From Nocardia abscessus (GTDB lineage Bacteria; Actinomycetota; Actinomycetes; Mycobacteriales; Mycobacteriaceae), in contig NZ_JADLQO010000002.1 of the NCBI RefSeq assembly GCF_015477775.1, positions 124,001 to 188,000 of the forward strand: a DNA stretch of 64,000 nucleotides, written 5' to 3'. Positions 44,553 through 59,033 of this stretch are shown in pieces. Each line of letters opens with the position of its first letter. Position 1 is the first letter of the stretch. The notes beneath the pieces are model-generated. The model had not been told where the DNA came from. It did no database searches and saw nothing but the letters and a program-made list of their open reading frames with translations. Position numbers and translations under genes: made by a program.

Positions 44553-45518
44553 ATGCGCGCCATTCAGGTTTCCGAACACGGTGGTCCCGAGGTCCTGAAG
44601 TACGTGGAGGCGCCCGATCCGCAGGTCGGGCCGGACCAGCTGCTGGTCGACACCCGGGCGATCGGCGTCAACTTCATCGACACCTACATCCGCACCGGGC
44701 GCTACCCCCAGGACGTCCCCTACATCCCGGGCGCGGAGGGCACCGGCGTGGTCGCCGAAGTCGGCGCGAACGTCACCGACTTCGCGGTAGGCGACCGGGT
44801 CGCCTGGGCCGCCGGGCCGGGCAGCTACGCCCAGAAGGTGGCGATCGCGGCCGCCGTCGCCATTCCGGTGCCGGACGGTGTCGAGCCACCGGTCGCCGCC
44901 TCGGCGCTGCTGCAAGGTATGACCGCGCACTATCTCATCGAGTCGATCTATCGCCCCGAGCCCGGGGAAACGGTGCTGGTGCACGCCGGCGCGGGCGGCG
45001 TCGGGCTGATCCTCACCCAGCTTCTGACCGCGCGGGGCGTCCGGGTGATCACGACGGTGTCCTCCGACGAGAAGGAGACGCTGTCGCGCGCGGCGGGGGC
45101 CGCCGAGGTGCTGCGCTACGGCGACGACCTCGCCGACCAGGTGCGCGAGCTCACCGACGGCGTCGGCGTGGCGGCGGCCTACGACGGCGTCGGCGCGGCG
45201 ACCTTCGAGGCGAGCCTGGCCGCATTGCGCGTCCGCGGGACGCTCGCCCTGTTCGGGGGCGCGAGCGGTCCGGTGCCGCCGTTCGACCTGCAGCGGCTCA
45301 GCACGGCCGGGTCGCTGTTCGTCACCCGTCCCACCTTGGCGCATTACACCCGTGACCGCGCCGAACTCACCTGGCGCGCGGGCGACGTGCTCGACGCCAT
45401 CGCCAAGGGCACGCTGAACATCCGGATCGGCGCGACCTACCCGCTCGCCGACGCCGAACAGGCCCACCGCGACCTGGAAGGCCGCAAGACCACCGGTTCC
45501 ATCGTCCTGCTCCCGTGA
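44553..45518 (+). CDS. qor: NADPH:quinone oxidoreductase (zinc-independent MDR)
   Basis: A 321-residue quinone reductase of the MDR family, lacking zinc ligands. The start MRAIQVSEHGGPEVLKYVE, the YIPGAEGTGVVAEVG segment, and the nucleotide-binding AGAGGVGLILTQLLTARG are typical. It reduces quinones with NADPH. It corresponds in order to Rv1454c. It ends 36 bases before a convergent TetR gene. Confidence 0.92.
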   Translation: MRAIQVSEHGGPEVLKYVEAPDPQVGPDQLLVDTRAIGVNFIDTYIRTGRYPQDVPYIPGAEGTGVVAEVGANVTDFAVGDRVAWAAGPGSYAQKVAIAAAVAIPVPDGVEPPVAASALLQGMTAHYLIESIYRPEPGETVLVHAGAGGVGLILTQLLTARGVRVITTVSSDEKETLSRAAGAAEVLRYGDDLADQVRELTDGVGVAAAYDGVGAATFEASLAALRVRGTLALFGGASGPVPPFDLQRLSTAGSLFVTRPTLAHYTRDRAELTWRAGDVLDAIAKGTLNIRIGATYPLADAEQAHRDLEGRKTTGSIVLLP

Positions 45519-45554
45519 ACCGGCGGCGGGCGACCTCGTTCCCCCGCCGTCCGG

Positions 45555-46157
45555 TCAGTAGTCGCGGCCGGTGAGACCGCGATAGATGAAGCGGGTCAGC
45601 CCGTCCACGGCCTGTTCGTCGGTCAGGTCGACGTTGCCTTCCTCGACCGCGGCCAGCAGGCCCTGCGCGAGCACGAACATCATCGCGAGGCTGGCATCGA
45701 CCGTGCTCGGCAGCCGTAGTCCCTGGTCGGCGAAGCCCGCCACGTGATCGGCGATGTCCGCGCGCTGCTGGATGCCGAACTGCGCGACAATGCGCGCGAA
45801 CTCGTCGTTGACCAGAGCCGCCTGATTGACCGCGCGCAGCACGGGCGCATGTTCCCGCGCGAAAGTCCAGTACCCGGCGACGTGGTAGCGGACCGCCTCC
45901 GGATCGCCGAAGTCCGGGTTGTGGTCCGGCCCCTCCGCCCGCTCGTCCCCTGCCGCGGCCAGATCGTTCAGCAATGCCTGGAGCAATTCTTCCTTGCTCG
46001 CGAAGTGGTTGTAGAACGACCCGGCCGCCCGGCCCGCCGCCGCCGTGATGTCGGTGATCTTGGTGTTCAGATAGCCGCGCTCGGCGAACAACCGCAGCGC
46101 CGCGGCCTTCAGCGCCTGCTCGGTTTCGGCCGACTTCTCCTTGCGACTCAACGACAC
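45555..46157 (-). CDS. TetR-family transcriptional regulator
   Basis: A 200-residue TetR repressor: N-terminal HTH with ALKAAALRLFAERGYLNTKI, ITAAAGRAAGSFYNHFASKE, then a ligand-binding domain. The GTG at 46157 (VSLSRKEKSAETEQ) has GGAGG upstream. It is divergent from the FAD monooxygenase, and two perfect palindromes lie between them. Probable role: repressor of the monooxygenase, relieved by its aromatic substrate. Confidence 0.9.
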   Translation of the reverse strand: MSLSRKEKSAETEQALKAAALRLFAERGYLNTKITDITAAAGRAAGSFYNHFASKEELLQALLNDLAAAGDERAEGPDHNPDFGDPEAVRYHVAGYWTFAREHAPVLRAVNQAALVNDEFARIVAQFGIQQRADIADHVAGFADQGLRLPSTVDASLAMMFVLAQGLLAAVEEGNVDLTDEQAVDGLTRFIYRGLTGRDY

Positions 46158-46199
46158 CCAGCTCACCTCCTTGACAAGGAAAGGTACCAAGCGCAAAAC

Positions 46200-46228
46200 T
46201 GAATACACATTCACTGAATTTCAATTCA
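46200..46228. promoter_or_regulatory. Two tandem TetR-type operators
   Basis: Two perfect TGAAT-N4-ATTCA palindromes lie at 46200-46213 and 46215-46228, with centres 15 bases apart. They sit between the TetR start (46157) and the monooxygenase start (46242), just before its AGGAG ribosome site. The symmetry and tandem spacing suggest cooperative binding by two TetR dimers. Confidence 0.7.
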
Positions 46229-46241
46229 CCAGGAGTATCTC

Positions 46242-47666
46242 GTGTCGCAGCTCGTTCTCGTCGCAGGCGCCGGACCCACCGGGCTCACCCTCGCCCTCGA
46301 TCTCGCCCGCCGGGACATCCCCGTTCGGATCATCGACAAGGCGGCCACGTTCTTCGCGGGCTCCCGCGGCGACGGCATCCAGCCGCGCACCCTGGAAGTC
46401 TTCGACGACCTGGGAGTTCTGGACGCGGTACACACGGCGGGGATGCCCGGACCGGTGATGCGCGTGCACCTCGACGGCCAGTTCGTCGCCGAGCGCAGGA
46501 TGAGCGAGCCGGTCGAGCCCACCCCCGCCGTCCCCTACCCCAACGGGTGGGTCCTCGGCCAGTCCGGCACCGAGGCCATCCTGCGCGAACGGCTCGCCGG
46601 GTTCGGCGTACGCGTAGAGCTGGGAACGGCCCTCGTCACCTTCGACCAGGACGACAGCGGGGTCACGGCGACGCTGGAACGCGACGGCGCCCGCGAGACC
46701 GTGCGCGCCGCGTACCTGGTCGGCGCCGACGGCGGCAGGAGCACCGTGCGCAAGACGCTGGGCATCGCTTTCGAGGGCGACACCGACGAGTCGATCCGGA
46801 TGCTGCTCGGCGACGTGCGCGCCGACGCGCTCGACCACGAGTTCGGCTACTGGTTCGCCGCCGCCGACCAGCCGATGCAGGGCATCGCGCTGTCCCCGCT
46901 GCCCGGTGGACGTCACTTCCAGTTCGCCGCGCCCCTGAGCGCGGACGCGCAACCGAGCCTCGAACTGCTGCAGTCCTACGCCGATCGCTACTGCGGGCGC
47001 GACGACGTCACGCTCACCGACCTCACCTGGGTGACGGTGTGGCGGCCCAACATCCGCCTGGCGCAGCGGTTCCGCGACGGCCGGGTCTTCCTCGCCGGGG
47101 ACGCCGCGCACGCGCATCCGCCCACCGGCGGCCAGGGCATGAACACCGGCATCCAGGACGCCTACAACCTCGGCTGGAAACTGGCCGCCGCCCTCGCCGG
47201 TGACGACACACTCCTGGACAGCTACGAAACCGAACGCAGGACGGTCGCCGCCAGGGTGCTCGGCCTGAGTTCCGAACTGCTGGACAAGCTGATCGACGGC
47301 GACGAGGACGCGATGCGGCGCGGACCGGAGACCAAGCAGCTGGACATCAGCTACCGCGATCCGGCCGTGCGCGAGCCGCTGGCCGCGGGCGACCGGGCCC
47401 CGGACGCGCCGGTGAAAGACGAGGAAGGCCGGCCTGTCCGGTTGTTCGACCTGTTCCGCGGGCCCCACGCGACGGTGCTGTCGTTCGGTGCGCCCGCGGA
47501 GGCGGGGCCGCACGCGTATGCGGTGGTACGCCCCGGAACGCAAGTGTCAGGACGGTACGTGGTGGATGTCGACGGACACGCCCACGCGGCCTATGCCGCG
47601 GTCGAGGGCACCCGGGTGCTCGTGCGGCCCGACGGCTACGTCGGCTACGTCGGCGCGATCAGCTGA
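46242..47666 (+). CDS. FAD-dependent aromatic monooxygenase
   Basis: A 474-residue group A flavin monooxygenase. FAD motif: [22 protein letters not shown] motif: [21 protein letters not shown] motif: [20 protein letters not shown], then [16 protein letters not shown]-terminal thioredoxin-like domain (residues ~380-474) is present. These enzymes hydroxylate phenols, polyketides or antibiotics with NADPH and O2; rifampicin monooxygenases are in this wider family, but I cannot assign the substrate. The start is GTG at 46242 with AGGAG upstream. It overlaps the ctaB stop by 8 bases on the opposite strand. Confidence 0.9.
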   Translation: MSQLVLVAGAGPTGLTLALDLARRDIPVRIIDKAATFFAGSRGDGIQPRTLEVFDDLGVLDAVHTAGMPGPVMRVHLDGQFVAERRMSEPVEPTPAVPYPNGWVLGQSGTEAILRERLAGFGVRVELGTALVTFDQDDSGVTATLERDGARETVRAAYLVGADGGRSTVRKTLGIAFEGDTDESIRMLLGDVRADALDHEFGYWFAAADQPMQGIALSPLPGGRHFQFAAPLSADAQPSLELLQSYADRYCGRDDVTLTDLTWVTVWRPNIRLAQRFRDGRVFLAGDAAHAHPPTGGQGMNTGIQDAYNLGWKLAAALAGDDTLLDSYETERRTVAARVLGLSSELLDKLIDGDEDAMRRGPETKQLDISYRDPAVREPLAAGDRAPDAPVKDEEGRPVRLFDLFRGPHATVLSFGAPAEAGPHAYAVVRPGTQVSGRYVVDVDGHAHAAYAAVEGTRVLVRPDGYVGYVGAIS

Positions 47667-48648
47667 AGAAGCCGCCGATGGTGTCCCAGCCGAGCACCGA
47701 GTCCACCGCGAGGCCGCAGAACACCACGGCCAGGTAATTGTTCGACTGCAGGAACAGCCGCAGCGGCTTCACCGATTCGCCGCGCCGCACGCCCGCGTAC
47801 AGCTGGTGGGCCATGAGCAGGAACCATGCTCCGGCCACCAGCGCCACGGCCGCGTAGATCACGCCGGTGGCCGGCACCAGGGCGAGCGTGGTGAGCACGG
47901 TCAGCCACGTGTAGACGACGATCTGCTTGGTGACGGCCCGCTCGGTGGCCACCACCGGCAGCATCGGCACGCCCGCCGCGCGATAATCCTCCTTGTAGCG
48001 CATGGCCAGCGCCCAGGTGTGCGGCGGCGTCCAGAAGAAGATGACGCCGAACAGCGCGACGGCGGGCCAGCCGATGCCCCCGGTCACGGCCGACCAACCG
48101 ACCAGCGCGGGCATGCACCCCGCCGCGCCGCCCCACACCACGTTCTGCGAAGTACGGCGCTTGAGGCCCAGCGTGTAGACGAAGACGTAGAACAGGATCG
48201 TCGCGACGACGAGCAGACCGCTGAGCAGGTTGGCCTGCCACCACAGCCAGGCGAAGGAGCCGATGCCCAGCACGACGCCGAACACGAAGGCGTTGCGGGT
48301 CGGCACCGCCTCCCGGGCCAGCGGCCGCTTGGCGGTGCGCTTCATGACCTTGTCGATATCGGCGTCGGCGACGCAGTTGAGCGTGTTCGCGCTCGCCGCG
48401 CCCATCCAGCCGCCGAAGAGGGTCGCCAGGATCAGCCGGATGTCGACGGTGCCGCGGTCGGCGAGCAGCATGGTCGGGATCGTGGCGACGAGCAGCAGCT
48501 CGATCACCCTGGGCTTGGTCAGGGCGACGTAGGCCAGCGCCCGTCGCATCAACCGGGACGGTAGGCCGGGCCCCGTGAACCGGTCGGCCAGCGCCGTCGC
48601 GGAGGAGCCGTGCGCACCGTCGCCACCCGGCTGTTGCCCAATCCGCAC
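47659..48648 (-). CDS. ctaB: Protoheme IX farnesyltransferase (heme O synthase)
   Basis: A 329-residue UbiA-family membrane prenyltransferase with about nine helices. The first Asp-rich motif is [20 protein letters not shown], preceded by the [20 protein letters not shown] segment, and the second conserved region is [20 protein letters not shown]. It adds a farnesyl group to heme B to make heme O, which CtaA then oxidises. The GTG at 48648 has GAGGAG about 6 bases upstream and is preferred over ATGs at 48672 and 48684. In mycobacteria ctaB likewise lies between tkt and qor. Confidence 0.95.
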   Translation of the reverse strand: MRIGQQPGGDGAHGSSATALADRFTGPGLPSRLMRRALAYVALTKPRVIELLLVATIPTMLLADRGTVDIRLILATLFGGWMGAASANTLNCVADADIDKVMKRTAKRPLAREAVPTRNAFVFGVVLGIGSFAWLWWQANLLSGLLVVATILFYVFVYTLGLKRRTSQNVVWGGAAGCMPALVGWSAVTGGIGWPAVALFGVIFFWTPPHTWALAMRYKEDYRAAGVPMLPVVATERAVTKQIVVYTWLTVLTTLALVPATGVIYAAVALVAGAWFLLMAHQLYAGVRRGESVKPLRLFLQSNNYLAVVFCGLAVDSVLGWDTIGGFFS

Positions 48649-49488
48649 TGTCTCTCCTCGCACGCTGTGCATCGCATCCGGCATGGACGAGCAGTGCGCT
48701 CGTCCCGGTGGTACGGATGTGCCGACGCCGGACCCGCGTCCGCCCCGGCGCCTCTTCCGACCGGTGCGGCGCGACTACTACTACAAAGGATGGTAGACCC
48801 CTGCCGCCCCTCCCCCTCCCCTCGCCCCCGCGCAAGGGCGCCGGTCCGCGACGGGCCGGACCGGCTGTCCCGCGCCGCGGCGGCATCCTTCGCGAGGGGC
48901 GTTCGACCCGCCCCGTACTCCTTCTGTCCGAGACTTCCAGCCGCCTGGCCCAGTCCGCCGACTCGCCGCATCACGACCGAGCAGCCGGGCCCCCGCGCTG
49001 AGCGCCGAATCTCGTTCCAGCGGCCAGAAGAATTTCCCGGCCCGGGGCCTGAGCCCGCGAATACACCGCGCCTTTCCACGGGCCGTTTCCAGCAACTCTC
49101 GCCGCGGTCGCGAGGAATGCGGGGAAGCGGTCGCTTGATCGAAACTTCCCGTCCCGCTGAACGCGAGCTGACGAGCGCATTCACGGCCCGCCGCGCGCCC
49201 GAAAGGGCCGAACTACGTGCACCGATGGCCTGGGGTTGGTCCCGCTCCACGCCCGCCGTGCAAGGCCGCGAACCTACCGCCGCCGCAGGCGCGGGCGAGG
49301 AAAAACCACCTGCGAACACGCAGCGCAGCGGGACCCGCCGAACCAACCCAGGGTTAATGGTGTGCCGGTCAGCGGGCACATCTAGGGTATGTGGGTATAC
49401 CCGGTACGCACGCCGTAGCTGCCGCGCGATCATCGCCGTCAGAAACCCCACCCGCCGTCGACGAACCAATGTCAGGAGAACCTCGGTC
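48649..49488. other. 840-base divergent region between ctaB and tkt
   Basis: The largest gap in the window. Frames are open on both strands from GC bias, but none has a plausible start or product. It should hold the ctaB promoter near 48660-48800 and the tkt promoter at its other end: a TAGGGT -10-like hexamer at 49383-49388 and a perfect 10-base palindrome GGGTATACCC at 49393-49402. M. tuberculosis has a PE_PGRS gene at this place; I see none here. Confidence 0.4.
48779..48795. promoter_or_regulatory. Candidate BlaI-type operator upstream of ctaB
   Basis: A perfect TACTACA half-site (48779-48785), then a 3-base spacer and a weak second half GATGGTA (48789-48795), 4 of 7 against TGTAGTA. It lies about 130 bases upstream of ctaB. 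The half-site matches the one upstream of ctaA, suggesting shared control of heme A genes. Confidence 0.35.
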
Positions 49489-51630
<2,142 letters not shown>

Positions 51631-51636
51631 GTGCCC

Positions 51637-52773
51637 ATGGCTCAGAACGAGAATCTCGCCGCCCTCTCGGCGGCGGGAGTGTCCGTATGGCTCGACGATC
51701 TGTCCAGGGACCGGATCCGGTCCGGCAACCTGCTCGAGCTGATCGAGACCCGGTCCGTCGTCGGTGTCACCACCAACCCGACGATCTTCCAGGGTGCGCT
51801 CAGCCAGGGCCACGCCTACGACGGCCAGCTGAAAGAGCTTGCCGCGCAAGGCGCGGACGCCGACGCCGCGATCCGCACCATCACCACCGACGACGTCCGC
51901 GCGGCCTGTGACGTGTTCGCTCCGGTCTTCGACGCCACCAACGGCGTGGACGGCAGGGTCTCCATCGAGGTAGACCCCCGCCTGGCGTTCGACGCCGACC
52001 GGACCGTCGCGCAGGCGGTCGAACTGTGGAAGATCGTCGACCGGCCCAACCTGTTCATCAAGATCCCGGCCACCGAGGAGGGTCTGTCCGCCATCACCGC
52101 GGTGATCGCGGAGGGCATCAGCGTGAACGTCACGCTGATCTTCTCGGTGCAGCGCTACCGCGCGGTGATGGGCGCGTACCTGGAAGGCGTGAAGAAGGCC
52201 AAGGTCGCCGGCCACGATCCGGCAAAGATCCATTCCGTCGCTTCGTTCTTCGTCTCCCGGGTGGACACCGAGATCGACAAGCGGCTGGAGGCGCTGGGCA
52301 CCGAAGAGGCGCTCGCGCTGCGCGGCAAGGCGGGCATCGCCAACGCCCACCTCGCCTACGCCGAGTACCAGGACGTGTTCGACGGCGGCAAGCACACCTC
52401 GACCTTCCAGAACCTGGCGGCGTCCGGGGCGAATCGGCAGCGTCCACTGTGGGCGTCGACCGGTGTCAAGAACCCGGACTACTCCGACACGATGTACGTC
52501 ACCGAACTGGTCGCGCCGAACACGGTGAACACGCTGCCGGAGAAGACGCTGCAGGCGGTTGCCGATCACGGCGTGATCCGTGGCGACGCCGCCAGCGGCC
52601 AGGCCGCCGCGGCGAAGGACGTCTTCGACCGGCTCGCCGCGGTCGGCATCGACCTCGACGACGTGTTCGCGGTGCTCGAGCGCGAGGGCGTGGACAAGTT
52701 CGAGAAATCCTGGGAGGAGCTGCTTTCCGCCACCGCCGACGAGCTGAAGTCGGCGTCGACCGGGAACGGCTGA
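51637..52773 (+). CDS. tal: Transaldolase
   Basis: A 378-residue actinobacterial-type transaldolase that moves a three-carbon unit between sugar phosphates. The Schiff-base Lys lies in the segment [16 protein letters not shown] or the nearby [14 protein letters not shown] strand region ([19 protein letters not shown]); the family signature [14 protein letters not shown] is near the N-terminus, and [19 protein letters not shown] near the end. The ATG at 51637 is preferred; a GTG at 51631 is possible. It lies 6 bases after tkt. Confidence 0.96.
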   Translation: MAQNENLAALSAAGVSVWLDDLSRDRIRSGNLLELIETRSVVGVTTNPTIFQGALSQGHAYDGQLKELAAQGADADAAIRTITTDDVRAACDVFAPVFDATNGVDGRVSIEVDPRLAFDADRTVAQAVELWKIVDRPNLFIKIPATEEGLSAITAVIAEGISVNVTLIFSVQRYRAVMGAYLEGVKKAKVAGHDPAKIHSVASFFVSRVDTEIDKRLEALGTEEALALRGKAGIANAHLAYAEYQDVFDGGKHTSTFQNLAASGANRQRPLWASTGVKNPDYSDTMYVTELVAPNTVNTLPEKTLQAVADHGVIRGDAASGQAAAAKDVFDRLAAVGIDLDDVFAVLEREGVDKFEKSWEELLSATADELKSASTGNG

Positions 52774-52776
52774 TCG

Positions 52777-54351
52777 ATGGCCGGGACAGCGCCCACAGAT
52801 CGATCGGACGCCGTCGAATGGCAGAACCCGCTGCGTGACAAGGGGGACAAACGGCTCCCCCGCATCGCCGGACCGTGCAGCATGGTCATCTTCGGCGTCA
52901 CCGGCGATCTGTCTCGGAAGAAGCTGATGCCGGCCATCTACGACCTGGCGAACCGGGGGCTGTTGCCCCCGGCCTTCGGCTTGGTCGGCTTCGCGCGCCG
53001 CGACTACGCGGACGAGGACTTCGCCGGGGTCGTCTTGGACGCGGTCAAGGCGCACGCGCGCACTCCGTTCCGCCAGGAGGTCTGGGATCAGCTCTCCGAG
53101 GGCATCCGGTTCGTCCAGGGCACCTTCGACGACGACGCGGCATTCGACCGGCTCGCCGACACCCTCGCCATGCTGGACAAGGAGCGCGGCACCGGCGGCA
53201 ATCACGCGTTCTACCTGTCGATCCCGCCGAACATGTTCCCGGTGGTGCTCGATCAGCTCTGCTCGCACGGCTTGGCGCAGTCGACCGGGCCGGACGCTGC
53301 CCGCAAACCCTGGCGACGGGTGGTCATCGAGAAGCCCTTCGGGCACGACCTGCACAGCGCCCAGGAGCTCAACGCGCTGGTCAACGGGGTGTTTCCCGAG
53401 GAGCGGGTGTTCCGCATCGACCACTATCTCGGCAAGGAGACGGTGCAGAACCTCCTGGCGCTGCGCTTCGCCAACCAGTTGTACGAGCCGATCTGGAACG
53501 CCAACTTCGTCGACCACGTGCAGATCACGATGGCCGAGGACATCGGCTTGGGCGGCCGCGCGGGCTACTACGACGGCATCGGGGCCGCGCGCGACGTGAT
53601 CCAGAACCACCTGCTGCAACTGCTGGCGCTCACCGCCATGGAGGAGCCGATCAGCTTCGAGCCCAAGCAATTGCAGACCGAGAAGATCAAGGTGCTCTCG
53701 GCGACCAGGCTCATCGAACCGCTGGACGAGACCACCGCGCGCGGACAGTACACCGCGGGCTGGCAAGGCAGCGAGCACGTGGCCGGCCTGCTGCAGGAGG
53801 AAGGCTTCGACCCGAATTCGAAGACCGAGACCTACGCCGCGATCAGCCTGGAGATCGACACCCGCCGCTGGGCGGGCGTGCCGTTCTTCCTGCGTACCGG
53901 AAAGCGGCTCGGCCGCAGGGTGACCGAGATCGCGGTGATCTTCAAGCGGGCGCCGCACCTGCCGTTCGACCAGACCATGACCGAGGAGCTGGGGCAGAAC
54001 GCGCTGGTCATCCGGGTGCAGCCGGACGAGGGCATCACCACGCGGTTCGGCTCGAAAGTGCCCGGCTCCAGCATGGAGGTGCGCGACGTCAACATGGACT
54101 TCACCTACGGCGAGGCGTTCACCGAGTCCTCCCCCGAGGCCTACGAACGCCTGATCCTCGACGTGCTGCTCGGGGTGCCGTCACTGTTTCCGGTGAACGC
54201 GGAGGTCGAATTGTCCTGGCGCATCCTGGATCCGGTGCTCGAGCACTGGGCCGCCGAAGGCAGGCCGGAACCGTACGAGGCGGGCACCTGGGGCCCGCCC
54301 TCGGCCGACGAGATGATTGCCCGCACCGGGCGGGAATGGCGGCGTCCGTGA
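52777..54351 (+). CDS. zwf: Glucose-6-phosphate 1-dehydrogenase
   Basis: A 524-residue enzyme making NADPH and 6-phosphogluconolactone. Nucleotide motif: VIFGVTGDLSRKKLMPAIYD. Active-site motif: RIDHYLGKETVQNLLALRF, with the catalytic His. Substrate segments include RVVIEKPFGHDLHSAQELN and PFFLRTGKRLGRR. It starts 3 bases after tal. In actinobacteria Zwf activity needs OpcA, which is encoded next. Confidence 0.97.
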   Translation: MAGTAPTDRSDAVEWQNPLRDKGDKRLPRIAGPCSMVIFGVTGDLSRKKLMPAIYDLANRGLLPPAFGLVGFARRDYADEDFAGVVLDAVKAHARTPFRQEVWDQLSEGIRFVQGTFDDDAAFDRLADTLAMLDKERGTGGNHAFYLSIPPNMFPVVLDQLCSHGLAQSTGPDAARKPWRRVVIEKPFGHDLHSAQELNALVNGVFPEERVFRIDHYLGKETVQNLLALRFANQLYEPIWNANFVDHVQITMAEDIGLGGRAGYYDGIGAARDVIQNHLLQLLALTAMEEPISFEPKQLQTEKIKVLSATRLIEPLDETTARGQYTAGWQGSEHVAGLLQEEGFDPNSKTETYAAISLEIDTRRWAGVPFFLRTGKRLGRRVTEIAVIFKRAPHLPFDQTMTEELGQNALVIRVQPDEGITTRFGSKVPGSSMEVRDVNMDFTYGEAFTESSPEAYERLILDVLLGVPSLFPVNAEVELSWRILDPVLEHWAAEGRPEPYEAGTWGPPSADEMIARTGREWRRP

Positions 54352-55256
54352 TCGTCGACATGCCCGAGACCAAGACCGGCGAGGTCACCAAGCGCATCGT
54401 GCAGTTGCGCGAGAGCAACGGCGTGATCACCGTTGGCCGCGTGCTCACCCTGGTGGTGTGCACACTGGACAGCTCCGAGGCCGAGGACGCCATCGACGCG
54501 GCGAACGAAGCCAGCCGCGAGCATCCCTGTCGTGTGGTGGTGCTGGCGCGCGGCGACCGGGAGGCCGCCACCCGGCTGGACGCGCAGATCCGGGTGGGCG
54601 GCGACGCGGGGGCGGCCGAGGTGATCGTGCTGCGGCTGCAAGGCGAACTGGTCAACCACGAGAGCAGCGTCGTCACCCCGTTCCTCCTCCCGGATACGCC
54701 GGTGGTCGCGTGGTGGCCGCGCGGCGCCCCGCAATTCCCGTCCAAGGATTCGGTGGGGCGCTTGGCGGGCCGCCGCATCACCGACGCCACGTTCGCGCCC
54801 GATCCCCAGGCCGCGATCAAGAAACGGCTGCAGTCCTACGCCAGCGGTGACACCGATCTGGCCTGGAGCCGGATCACATACTGGCGCGCACTGCTGGCGG
54901 CGGCCATGGACGAGCCGCCGTTCGAGTCGGTGGATTCCGCGACCGTGTCCGGGCTGCGCGACGAGCCCGCCCTGGACATCCTGGCCGGCTGGCTGGCCGC
55001 CCGGCTCGGCTGCCCCGTTCGCCGCCGCACCGGCCCGCTGCGCGTGGAACTGCACCGACCCACCGTCTCCATCGCGATCGAACGCCCGCAGACCGGCCGC
55101 ACCGCGACACTGACCCGCACCGGCGAACCGGTGCAGCGGATCGCGCTGGCGCGCCGGGAGACCCGTGACTGCCTCGCCGAGGACCTACGCAGGCTGGACG
55201 CCGACGAGACCTACGCGGAGGCGCTGGCCGGAATCGAGAAGGTGATCTATGAGTGA
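54348..55256 (+). CDS. opcA: Glucose-6-phosphate dehydrogenase assembly protein OpcA
   Basis: A 302-residue OpcA, which activates or assembles Zwf. Family segments are HPCRVVVLARGD, VIVLRLQGELVNHESSVVTP, LPDTPVVAWWPRGAPQFPSK and WSRITYWRALLAAAMDEPPF. The GTG at 54348 overlaps the zwf stop (GTGA), and its end overlaps pgl by 8 bases, so translation is coupled along the operon. Confidence 0.96.
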   Translation: MIVDMPETKTGEVTKRIVQLRESNGVITVGRVLTLVVCTLDSSEAEDAIDAANEASREHPCRVVVLARGDREAATRLDAQIRVGGDAGAAEVIVLRLQGELVNHESSVVTPFLLPDTPVVAWWPRGAPQFPSKDSVGRLAGRRITDATFAPDPQAAIKKRLQSYASGDTDLAWSRITYWRALLAAAMDEPPFESVDSATVSGLRDEPALDILAGWLAARLGCPVRRRTGPLRVELHRPTVSIAIERPQTGRTATLTRTGEPVQRIALARRETRDCLAEDLRRLDADETYAEALAGIEKVIYE

Positions 55257-56004
55257 GCACACCGATTCGCCGTTCCCCAGCGACACGGTCGAGGTGCACC
55301 TCGACACCGACTCGCTGGTCGCCGCCGCGGCGGTCCGCTTCGTCTCGGTCGTGGTCGCGGCCCAGGCCCAGCGCGGATCCGCATCGGTGGTGCTGACCGG
55401 CGGCGGAACCGGCATCGCCCTGCTGGAGCAGGTGCGCAAGTCCCCTGGCGACATCGACTGGTCCCGCGTCGAGGTGTTCTGGGGTGACGAGCGCTTCGTG
55501 CCCGCGAACGATGCGGAGCGCAACGACCTGCAAGCCAGGCAGGCGCTGCTCGATCACGTGCCGGTGGATCCGGCGCGGGTGCATCCGGTGGCCGCCTCCG
55601 ACGGCGAGTATCCCGACCCGGTGGAGGCGGCCGCCGAGTACTCCGCGACGGTGCACGCCTACCTCGCCGAACACGGCGCGTTCGATCTGCACCTGCTCGG
55701 CATGGGCGGCGAGGGCCACGTGAACTCGCTGTTCCCGCACACCGACGCGGTGCGCGAGGAGCACGAACTCGTCGTCGCCGTCACGAATTCACCGAAGCCT
55801 CCGCCGGTGCGGGTGACCCTCACCCGGTCCGCGATCAGGCGGACCCGGCACGTCGTGCTGGTGGTCGGCGGCGCGGGCAAGGCCGAGGCGGTCGCCGCGG
55901 CCATCGGCGGCGCGGACCCGGTCGACGTGCCCGCGGCCGGCGCGACGGGTATCGACTCCACGACCTGGCTGCTGGATCAGGAAGCCGCGTCCGCGCTGCG
56001 CTGA
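55249..56004 (+). CDS. pgl: 6-phosphogluconolactonase
   Basis: A 251-residue lactonase of the DevB/SOL family hydrolysing 6-phosphogluconolactone. Segments: VVLTGGGTGIALLEQV, RVEVFWGDERFVPANDAERN, DLHLLGMGGEGHVNSLFPHT and RVTLTRSAIRRTRHVVLVVG. It overlaps opcA by 8 bases and ends the pentose phosphate operon. Confidence 0.95.
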   Translation: MSEHTDSPFPSDTVEVHLDTDSLVAAAAVRFVSVVVAAQAQRGSASVVLTGGGTGIALLEQVRKSPGDIDWSRVEVFWGDERFVPANDAERNDLQARQALLDHVPVDPARVHPVAASDGEYPDPVEAAAEYSATVHAYLAEHGAFDLHLLGMGGEGHVNSLFPHTDAVREEHELVVAVTNSPKPPPVRVTLTRSAIRRTRHVVLVVGGAGKAEAVAAAIGGADPVDVPAAGATGIDSTTWLLDQEAASALR

Positions 56005-56114
56005 GTGGGCCACGACCGATCGACTCGTAAATTTATCCGTCACCGTCCCCGGCTGCCGAAAGAACACCGCCGGATAACGCAGCCGGACGGCGGAGTTTAC
56101 GAGATGATCGGTCG

Positions 56115-58433
<2,319 letters not shown>

Positions 58434-58486
58434 ATAGTGGAAATACAGTGGGGGTGACGGTGACCAGCAGCGGAAAGGACACGGCG

Positions 58487-58966
58487 ATGACCACGATGTC
58501 CATGCTCGGCGAGGTGCGGCCGGAGCACGAGCACACAGCAGACGGCGATCTGGTGCTCCTGCACTACCTGCGTTCGTTCCGCAAGCCGGTGCTGGACGTG
58601 TGGTCGGCGGCCACCGAGCGCGGCCAGCTCGCGCGCTGGCTCGGCACCGTCTCCGGCGGCAACGGCAACCTCACCATCGAATTGTTCGACGGTCCGGTCC
58701 CCGGCCCGGTCGCGGTGCGCGTCGACGATTGCCAGGCGCCGCACGAACTCGTCGTGCACATCGACGGCTGCCTGCTCGAAATCCGGATGACCCAGGTCGG
58801 CGTGGTCACCACCGTGGAGCTGACCCGCCGCCATGTGTGCCCCGCCGACGCGGGCGCCATCGGCCCACGGTGGCAATACCTGCTCGATCGCCTGACCGCC
58901 TACCTCGACTTCCAGCCGCTGCCGCGGTGGGCGGACTACCCGAAACTGGCCGAGGAATACCGCTGA
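58487..58966 (+). CDS. AHSA1/SRPBCC-like protein
   Basis: A 159-residue START-like fold protein: LHYLRSFRKPVLDVWSAATE then RGQLARWLG is the AHSA1 start pattern, and PRWQYLLDRLTAYLDFQPLP the C-terminal helix. Such proteins bind hydrophobic ligands or act as Hsp90-like cochaperones. The ATG at 58487 has AAAGG 8 bases upstream; a GTG at 58430 that overlaps the E1 stop is an alternative. Confidence 0.8.
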   Translation: MTTMSMLGEVRPEHEHTADGDLVLLHYLRSFRKPVLDVWSAATERGQLARWLGTVSGGNGNLTIELFDGPVPGPVAVRVDDCQAPHELVVHIDGCLLEIRMTQVGVVTTVELTRRHVCPADAGAIGPRWQYLLDRLTAYLDFQPLPRWADYPKLAEEYR

Positions 58967-59033
58967 GCGGATCCGGACGGCGGCCGTGGCCGCCCCGGCC
59001 GCTGTCCCGGCACGACGCACCCCGGCCGGTCGA

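Noticed and set aside
48610..49488. N-terminal extension of transketolase by ~290 residues
   Set aside because: The extension is low complexity and the transketolase family starts at the region encoded from 49489, which has an AGGAG site.
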